Assembly: GCA_031279305.1 (NCBI GenBank)
Contig: JAITIS010000054.1
Coordinates: 1 to 11,492 of the forward strand
DNA length: 11,492 nt
From: Candidatus Margulisiibacteriota bacterium
Lineage (GTDB): Bacteria > Margulisbacteria > Termititenacia > Termititenacales > Termititenacaceae
Direction of reading: 5' to 3'
Positions 6,497-11,492 of this stretch are shown in pieces (the stretch's first letter is position 1; each line of letters opens with the position of its first letter). Position numbers and translations under genes: made by a program. The notes under the pieces are model-generated. The model was not told where the DNA came from. It was given only the letters and a program-made list of their open reading frames with translations, and did not search any database.

Positions 6497-8008
6497 ATGT
6501 CCGTTATACCGCCGGTAGATTTTGACGATAAAGTGCCGCAGGCGCAGGAAGCCGAGACCGCGGTTGCCCGGAACGCGGAAAAACCCGCGCGGCCGTCCGC
6601 GCCCCAGCCGGAACTGCCCGGCGTTAGTTTTGGCACGGCTTATATCGAGACGGCATCCACGCTGGTCGATAGGCCGGAACAGCTGGCGCGGCACCGGCTG
6701 GACAATCAAAAAAACGCCAGATTAAAAACCCGCGCCACGGATCTGGACAAAATAGTTTTTGGCCGGTTTGTGGATCCGTCGTCCGAGGAGCAGACGTTGC
6801 AGTCCGCCCGGTGTTTTTATGCTCTGCTGGCGGACGGCTATGCGCTGGAGGCCGCCCTGCAATTCAGACAGATGTCTCCGGAACTGCAGGAAAATATCGG
6901 CTATCAGCTTTTGCGGGAAAGTCAGTTCACGCTGGGGCCTGTGCGCGCCGAGCTGGCCGCTATTTTTAAGAACTCCGGAGTGTCCGCGGAACTGAAAGCG
7001 CTGGCCGCGGAAAAACTGGCCGCTCCCCAGGGCGCGCGGTTTGGCGCGGCGTTAAATGTTATCCGGGAGAAAATAGGCGAAGCCTATAAGGCGGCCGGCG
7101 CGGCAAAAATATTTCAGGAAAAACCGGAATTTTTGCGGTTGGAAAAAATCATCTATGACACCGGCGACGCGGAGCTGATCCGCCAGTACGAGGAAGCGCG
7201 CCGGCATCTGCTGGACACACCGCGGAATATCAGAGCGGCGGCCCGCAGTTTCAGAGACGGATTGCTTTCGCAGGACGAGCTGGAGGCCTATTTGGACAAT
7301 GCCGTGCTGGGCCTGCAAAACATATACGCGGCTTTTGCGGCGCTGCTGGACGCCTATCAAAACGCGGAGATGACGCAGCTGCGGGACGGACTGCAGCGCC
7401 AGCTGGATGCCGGCAATCAATGCGTGGCCGACACTATGCGCGACGCGTACCAGCAGAGTGGCGGCCGGGTCGTGCTGAAATTGAGCGAGGAAGCGTATCT
7501 GCTGGTCAACGAGTCCCTGGCCAGACTGGGCGCGCCGCCGTTAAGCGCCCTGCACTGCGTTCTGGAATATGACGGACCCGGCGGGCTTGACTTTTTGGCG
7601 GAGAATTACGAATACGCCGCGCAGTATATGCCCCAGATGTCTCAGGCTATGGATTTGGTGGTGCGGATTTTTCGGGCCGACGCCGCGGAAATGGCCGCTT
7701 GGCGGGAAGAAAAACTGGCGGAGCTGCGCAAACTGGAAGAATTTCTGGAAAAAGTAAAAGCCGCCCTGCGGGATTTCTATAAAAAGCTCGCGGACAATAA
7801 AAATTTGCAAAAACTAGAAAATGCGCAAATCGTGCTGAATACCTATGCCCGCGGCATACAGGAGATCGAAGCAATAATTAACAATAAGCTGTCCCTGAAT
7901 AAAACCGGCGCCCTTAATTCCACCCTGGCTAAATACCGCCTGCTTTACGAATCAGAACGCTGGAAAGTGATAGTAGACGCGCTGAAAGGAACGGGGCGAA
8001 GCGCTTAA
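6497..8008 (+). CDS. Unrecognised helical protein, 503 residues, disordered Pro-rich N-terminus
   Basis: I do not recognise a family. The start chosen is ATG 6497, because AAGGGAGGG lies just upstream; an in-frame TTG at 6458 inside the previous gene would add 13 residues but has no such site. Residues 1-45 are Pro/Ala/Glu-rich and probably disordered. From about 60 the protein is a chain of amphipathic helices rich in Ala, Leu, Glu and Arg (for example 95-160 and 185-310). A mixed segment with a more globular look lies at about 322-375 (VVLKLSEEAYLLVNESL, then LEYDGPGGLDFLAENYEY). A strongly charged coiled-coil-like stretch at about 396-440 precedes the C-terminal helices. There is no signal peptide or TM helix, so it is cytoplasmic or exported without a Sec signal. 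A disordered N-terminus followed by helical bundles is also the layout of some secretion-system regulators and effectors, but I see no signature that supports that. Most likely the partner of the 257-residue protein. Confidence 0.85.
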   Translation: MSVIPPVDFDDKVPQAQEAETAVARNAEKPARPSAPQPELPGVSFGTAYIETASTLVDRPEQLARHRLDNQKNARLKTRATDLDKIVFGRFVDPSSEEQTLQSARCFYALLADGYALEAALQFRQMSPELQENIGYQLLRESQFTLGPVRAELAAIFKNSGVSAELKALAAEKLAAPQGARFGAALNVIREKIGEAYKAAGAAKIFQEKPEFLRLEKIIYDTGDAELIRQYEEARRHLLDTPRNIRAAARSFRDGLLSQDELEAYLDNAVLGLQNIYAAFAALLDAYQNAEMTQLRDGLQRQLDAGNQCVADTMRDAYQQSGGRVVLKLSEEAYLLVNESLARLGAPPLSALHCVLEYDGPGGLDFLAENYEYAAQYMPQMSQAMDLVVRIFRADAAEMAAWREEKLAELRKLEEFLEKVKAALRDFYKKLADNKNLQKLENAQIVLNTYARGIQEIEAIINNKLSLNKTGALNSTLAKYRLLYESERWKVIVDALKGTGRSA

Positions 8009-8014
8009 TTTTTT
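7979..8014 (+). terminator. Weak candidate terminator at the end of the helical-protein genes
   Basis: GCGCT (7979-7983) can pair with AGCGC (8000-8004), and a T6 run follows at 8009-8014. The stem is only five pairs with a 16-base loop, and it overlaps the stop codon region. A second small stem (CAGTT/AACTG, 8025-8040) lies just after. Either could stop transcription only weakly. Confidence 0.25.
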
Positions 8015-8050
8015 AGAATTTGTGCAGTTTTATTTAACTGTTATTCGGTA

Positions 8051-8080
8051 TTGACATTACCGTCCGCTCTAGTATATTAT
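8051..8080 (+). promoter_or_regulatory. Sigma70-type promoter for the propeller gene
   Basis: A consensus -35 TTGACA at 8051-8056 is followed after 16 bases by TATATT (8073-8078), or after 18 bases by TATTAT (8075-8080). Transcription would begin near 8085. It is the best promoter match in the window and lies in the correct position and orientation to drive the secreted propeller gene separately from the upstream genes. Confidence 0.65.
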
Positions 8081-8175
8081 TACTGGACATAACACCGGGG
8101 GGATGTTAATTGACACCGTATAGCAATTTTTTTGCGCTAATTATCTCCAAAACTTTTGTTCAACGAACACGAAAA

Positions 8176-8220
8176 ATCGATACATTATCTGTAAAATTTT
8201 CATCGATAGGTAATTGTAAA
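8176..8220 (+). repeat. Imperfect direct repeat in the leader
   Basis: Two units, 8176-8195 and 8202-8220, each begin with ATCGATA and end with TGTAAA, with variable bases between, 26 bases apart from start to start. The ATCGAT cores are palindromic and could also pair as a six-base stem with a 20-base loop. The arrangement would suit a dimeric regulator bound twice, or an RNA structure; neither is shown by sequence alone. Confidence 0.45.
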
Positions 8221-8256
8221 GATAGCGATTAGTCTTTTGCGGGGAAGGGCTACTGA

Positions 8257-11200
8257 ATGTTAATCAATGTCAAAAAATATTTCCTGTTCGCCGTGTTTAT
8301 AGCGGTTTCTCTGACAATGCTGCGGGCGGCGGGCACGTATATTCAGGTGAAATATAACTACTATGACGTGTTGCCAGCCAAACAGCCTGACTCGACCACC
8401 GGCAACTTGCAGATCAGCAAGCATATTTTTTCCAGCACTATGGCTACTGGCAATGTCGCCGGTTTGATCGGCAATACCGGCGCGCCTAAAATGAAACTGC
8501 TTTATCCATCTGTGATCAACTATATGTCTACCGATTCTTCTTCTCAGTATATCGTTTATGATGCGGAAAATACCACTTATAAAGCCAATCATTATGAATT
8601 ACAGGAAGTTAATTACAGAATAGATGGACACCGCTTATTGCCCGGATATCCAGCCACTAATTTGAATAAAACTTCCGAAGCTATGCTTGGACTGGTTTAT
8701 GATTTATATCCCGGCCGGGCGAATGTGATAAACACCGAGAATGTTTATATTGCTTTCAAAGTTTATGCTAAGCAAAATACGGCGGGTGAATTCGAAAAAC
8801 CATTCCTAGATTTCGGACGATTAACAGTAGAGATTTCGGTAGATAATATGGGATATACGAACACACGAAATTATTTTTCCCACTATGGAGTCTCGCGGGA
8901 TGCGTCGGATGCGTCCGGTTTTAAGCTGGTCCCAACGACAAATACAGGTAGTGAGTCTTCGCACGACAACATCTGGAGCTCTAGGATAGCGCCGAGTCTA
9001 AATGAAGGACAGTCTTATGGCGTGACTTTTTTCCCTGAGAGTGATGTTGCATTACTGGCCGGAGCAAAAGTTACAGTTAGGATAACTGTCCCTTATGCAG
9101 AGCTGGACGGTCTCGCGGAAAGTCTTGATTTTACTTTTATGATCGAGGGCATGCCTTTTATTCAAAAAATCGTTTCTAATAATACCGAGATAGGCATAGA
9201 CAATGTTGATAATATGCTCGAATCGCAATTATACGGCTGGACAGCGGACGGCGGCCAAGACATTAATGGCGATGGCTACCCGGATTTGGTTATTGGCGAT
9301 CCTTATTTTAGATATACCAGCACGAACTTAGAAAAAAAGACCGGGCGTGTCTATGTGTATTTTGGCGGACCGGATAAAATATTAAATGACAGGATATCGC
9401 CGGACATTATTATTGATAATCCCACCACCGCGTCCGAATCCGCTGGCAATGATAGAGAATTTGGCTACAAAGTAAAACTGGCTGATATTAATAACGATGG
9501 CTATGCGGATATTGTGGTCGGTCAGCCGTCGTGGGGAACAGGGCCCAGCGCGGCAAATCAAGGGCGCATTTTAGTGTATTTTGGCGGACCCCAGTATCCA
9601 GACGGCACCTTAATGATGAACGTCGTAAAGCAAGATGATGGCATATACCACGCCCGGCCATCTTTAGAGATCCAGAATAGCGGCGGAACAGGGACGGGAG
9701 ATCCAGAGCTCGACGACTTATTCGGTGAAAGATTTGATACCGGCGATATTGATGGAGATGGCTACGCGGATATTGTCGCCAAAATTGGCAATACGCCAGG
9801 ATACGCGAATCATATTTATATTTTTTCCGGCAAAGATATTGCGCAGGGCTTTGAATTTAATAAGCTTAGATTATATATCGGAGACGACACGGTATCCATA
9901 ACTGTGGTGGATAGGGAAGGGAATAAACATAAAACAGGTATACAAGGCGTGCCGGAATCCAGAGTAGCGGTAATAGGCTATGCCAATGAGGATGATAAAG
10001 CGGATTTTGCTGTTTCCTATCCAAATTCAATGGAAGGCAGAAATAGTAGCGTGGGTTTATTCTTTGGCGGCAAGGCCATCGGGAATTATAATAGGGAGGC
10101 TCCAGATGTATCAATCTCGGATGCTTCTGATAATAGCGGATATATAGGCATGTCTCTGGCCGGCGCGGATGTCAATGGCGACGGCCTCTCGGATGTGGTT
10201 ATTGGCAAATTGACCACGGATACAGGGAATCAAAAAGGCAAAGTCTTGATATTTTTGAGCCGCCCCGGGATGTGCGGCCCCTATGTCTACGTAAGCGAAA
10301 ATCCCAATGACGACGGGTCGTCCCACGGCATAATGGTTATCAATGATCCGATGCCCAGCCTGGATCCGAGCTACAGAAATTCGGACACTTCCGGCCAGTT
10401 TGGCTTGGAGGTGGCGAATGCCGGAGACCTGGACGATGACGGCGCGGACGATATAATGATCGGCGCGCCGTATTACGGCGATTCGGAGATCGGCGCGGTT
10501 TATCTGGTTATGGGCGCGCGAGACCCCCTCGGCAATCTGATAGACACCCAGATCCAAGAGGACAATCTGCGTGAATATGTAATAACCGGTCCTTTTGCCC
10601 ACGCCCATTACGGACGGACTATCGCCGCATTGGGGGATTTTGACCAGAACGGCCAGGACGATGTGCTAATCTCCGGGCCAGGATTTTACGGCGACCGTTT
10701 CTTCGGCGGTTATCCGCTGCCCTCTGGCACCAAAAATCCATTGAAAGATCACGTTATAGACATATATTCAAACACCCAGATCACGGACAAGGCCTTGCCG
10801 GTGGCTGTATTCAGCCAGATCAATCCGCAGAATACCCTGGTGGGCTGGGATGAATTGACCGACACCTTAAATATAATGATCTATGACCGCGGCAATGCCG
10901 GGCTGGAGTTTGACAGCTTGAGCATAGCGTTTACGAACAGAGATGAGACCAATCTTAACAATTATCTGCCTGGCGGCACGCCGCTTGTTGCTAAAAAAGA
11001 AATGGGTGGTTTTGCCGGGAGCACGGGAGAATCTCAGGTAGGCAATAATTTTCAGCTGACAAGTTTTTGGATGGCGGAAAACAACTGGCGCGCCGCAACA
11101 GATAATTCTTTATTGGATGCGAGCAATCTTAAAAGTCTTACAAATTATTACAACAGCGACTATGTAAAAGGAAATAATGGAATCATAATAAATAATCAGC

Positions 11201-11492
11201 CCTATGCCTTTGGAAAAAGCCCTTCTTTTATAAATGTAGGATTTTCCGCTCTGAAAAGCATAATGGATCCATCCGGCGAATATTCTCTGCGTCTGCGCTT
11301 CAGCGACCGCGGACTTGAGACGCATCAAAGCATAAATGGATTTCACGAGCGCAGAGAAACGGTGGTTACTCTGGATATAGTGGTCAATGAACAAAAGCTG
11401 GCGACGATTTCTGATAGCAATAGCGATTCAGTCAGCGGTTCAGTCTTTACCGGAATACTTGATCTGAATGAAGACGATATGCCGGAGTTTGC
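8257..11492 (+). CDS. Large secreted FG-GAP/integrin-alpha-like beta-propeller protein, 3'-partial
   Basis: An uninterrupted frame of 1,078 codons that runs off the window. ATG 8257 follows a GGGGAAGGG Shine-Dalgarno. The N-terminus is a Sec signal peptide: NVKK, the hydrophobic core YFLFAVFIAVSLTML, then RAAGT with cleavage likely after residue 24 or 25. Residues 26 to about 320 are beta-rich with no family that I recognise. Seven FG-GAP Ca-binding loops follow, starting at residues 335 (DINGDGYPD), 410 (DINNDGYAD), 497 (DIDGDGYAD), 577 (NEDDKAD, degenerate), 638 (DVNGDGLSD), 724 (DLDDDGADD) and 794 (DFDQNGQDD), with companion blade motifs such as VYVYFGGP and FGLEVANAGD. Seven blades make one closed propeller, as in integrin alpha chains. 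From about 825 comes a beta-rich stalk-like region, and another acidic loop (DLNEDD) begins at 1069. There is only one Cys. It is exported across the cytoplasmic membrane and is likely a surface or extracellular adhesin. The anchor, if any, lies beyond the window. Confidence 0.92.
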   Translation, partial: MLINVKKYFLFAVFIAVSLTMLRAAGTYIQVKYNYYDVLPAKQPDSTTGNLQISKHIFSSTMATGNVAGLIGNTGAPKMKLLYPSVINYMSTDSSSQYIVYDAENTTYKANHYELQEVNYRIDGHRLLPGYPATNLNKTSEAMLGLVYDLYPGRANVINTENVYIAFKVYAKQNTAGEFEKPFLDFGRLTVEISVDNMGYTNTRNYFSHYGVSRDASDASGFKLVPTTNTGSESSHDNIWSSRIAPSLNEGQSYGVTFFPESDVALLAGAKVTVRITVPYAELDGLAESLDFTFMIEGMPFIQKIVSNNTEIGIDNVDNMLESQLYGWTADGGQDINGDGYPDLVIGDPYFRYTSTNLEKKTGRVYVYFGGPDKILNDRISPDIIIDNPTTASESAGNDREFGYKVKLADINNDGYADIVVGQPSWGTGPSAANQGRILVYFGGPQYPDGTLMMNVVKQDDGIYHARPSLEIQNSGGTGTGDPELDDLFGERFDTGDIDGDGYADIVAKIGNTPGYANHIYIFSGKDIAQGFEFNKLRLYIGDDTVSITVVDREGNKHKTGIQGVPESRVAVIGYANEDDKADFAVSYPNSMEGRNSSVGLFFGGKAIGNYNREAPDVSISDASDNSGYIGMSLAGADVNGDGLSDVVIGKLTTDTGNQKGKVLIFLSRPGMCGPYVYVSENPNDDGSSHGIMVINDPMPSLDPSYRNSDTSGQFGLEVANAGDLDDDGADDIMIGAPYYGDSEIGAVYLVMGARDPLGNLIDTQIQEDNLREYVITGPFAHAHYGRTIAALGDFDQNGQDDVLISGPGFYGDRFFGGYPLPSGTKNPLKDHVIDIYSNTQITDKALPVAVFSQINPQNTLVGWDELTDTLNIMIYDRGNAGLEFDSLSIAFTNRDETNLNNYLPGGTPLVAKKEMGGFAGSTGESQVGNNFQLTSFWMAENNWRAATDNSLLDASNLKSLTNYYNSDYVKGNNGIIINNQPYAFGKSPSFINVGFSALKSIMDPSGEYSLRLRFSDRGLETHQSINGFHERRETVVTLDIVVNEQKLATISDSNSDSVSGSVFTGILDLNEDDMPEF
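9259..10674 (+). repeat. Seven FG-GAP blade repeats within the propeller gene
   Basis: The Ca-loop codons start at 9259, 9484, 9745, 9985, 10168, 10426 and 10636, giving spacings of 75, 87, 80, 61, 86 and 70 codons. Blades 1-3 are closest to each other. A 17-base stretch coding VYFGGP is identical at 9355-9371 and 9574-9590, and the DGYADIV codons of blades 2 and 3 differ only at third positions, which suggests blade duplication. Blade 4 has lost the glycine and Asn/Asp pattern of the loop. Confidence 0.85.

Larger units (their letters stand above)
8009..8256 (+). other. AT-rich 248-bp intergenic leader without a gene
   Basis: This gap holds no protein gene. It is clearly more AT-rich than the genes to its left. 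It contains the promoter at 8051-8080, a second TTGACA at 8110-8115 without a matching -10, an imperfect direct repeat (8176-8220) and the Shine-Dalgarno GGGGAAGGG (8241-8249) of the propeller gene. If transcription starts near 8085, the untranslated leader is about 170 nt, long enough for regulation. I could not match it to a riboswitch class I know; in particular I do not see the cyclic-di-GMP-I core. Confidence 0.7.

Noticed and set aside
5712..8008. Type III secretion gatekeeper and chaperone pair
   Set aside because: Helical content and a disordered N-terminus fit loosely, but no HrpJ/YopN motif is visible and no secretion-apparatus gene is in the window. It is left only as a search suggestion.
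8103..8123. Six-codon frame (MLIDTV) as a leader peptide
   Set aside because: The G-run sits directly against the ATG, too close for a normal Shine-Dalgarno, and the peptide has no run of one amino acid as in attenuation leaders. It is mentioned only in connection with the leader.
8123..8135. GCAA-TTTTT-TTGC hairpin as a terminator in the leader
   Set aside because: The stem is four pairs and AT-rich, the T-run is in the loop and not after the stem, and it would cut off the propeller gene.
8085..8256. Cyclic-di-GMP or other known riboswitch in the leader
   Set aside because: The length and position are suitable, but I could not find the conserved core of any class I know.
10111..10608. 165-codon open frame on the minus strand opposite the propeller gene
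   Set aside because: It lies wholly antisense to the convincing FG-GAP frame, reads the repeat codons backwards, and has no ribosome binding site of its own or recognisable motif. GC-rich third positions keep the opposite strand open.

Overview
The window looks like chromosomal DNA from a bacterium, probably an uncultured or poorly sampled one. The housekeeping genes (hisH, coaE, recO, a GT4 glycosyltransferase) are recognisable but rather divergent. Several are short, intergenic gaps are small, and clear Shine-Dalgarno sequences precede most genes. All three stop codons appear to be used normally. No marker here fixes the phylum, so I do not name one. There are no rRNA, tRNA, CRISPR or insertion sequence signatures.

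Layout. (1) 1-411 (+): the 3' part of hisH, cut by the window edge and carrying an in-frame TAG inside its conserved active-site motif. (2) 5109-389 (-): a tight six-gene cluster, read right to left: HAD hydrolase of the beta-phosphoglucomutase type, DUF1015 protein, short RecO, GT4 glycosyltransferase, small radical SAM protein, and a two-helix membrane protein with a coiled-coil tail. Genes in this cluster overlap, abut or lie at most 24 nt apart, so they are probably one transcript. It ends by overlapping the end of hisH. (3) 5139-8008 (+): coaE, diverging from the HAD gene across a 29-nt gap, then two unrecognised, helix-rich, soluble proteins of 257 and 503 residues, each with a strong ribosome binding site. 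(4) 8009-8256: an AT-rich leader with a good sigma70-type promoter and an imperfect direct repeat. (5) 8257-11492 (+): one very long open frame that runs off the window. It encodes a secreted protein of more than 1,078 residues with a seven-bladed FG-GAP (integrin-alpha-like) beta-propeller.

The minus-strand cluster mixes metabolism, DNA repair and glycolipid or glycan synthesis and has no obvious single pathway. The most distinctive material lies on the right: the paired helical proteins of unknown function, and the large secreted propeller protein, which has its own promoter and probably acts in adhesion or at the cell surface. Nothing here proves a new system. The helical pair and the propeller protein with its leader are the best candidates for closer study.
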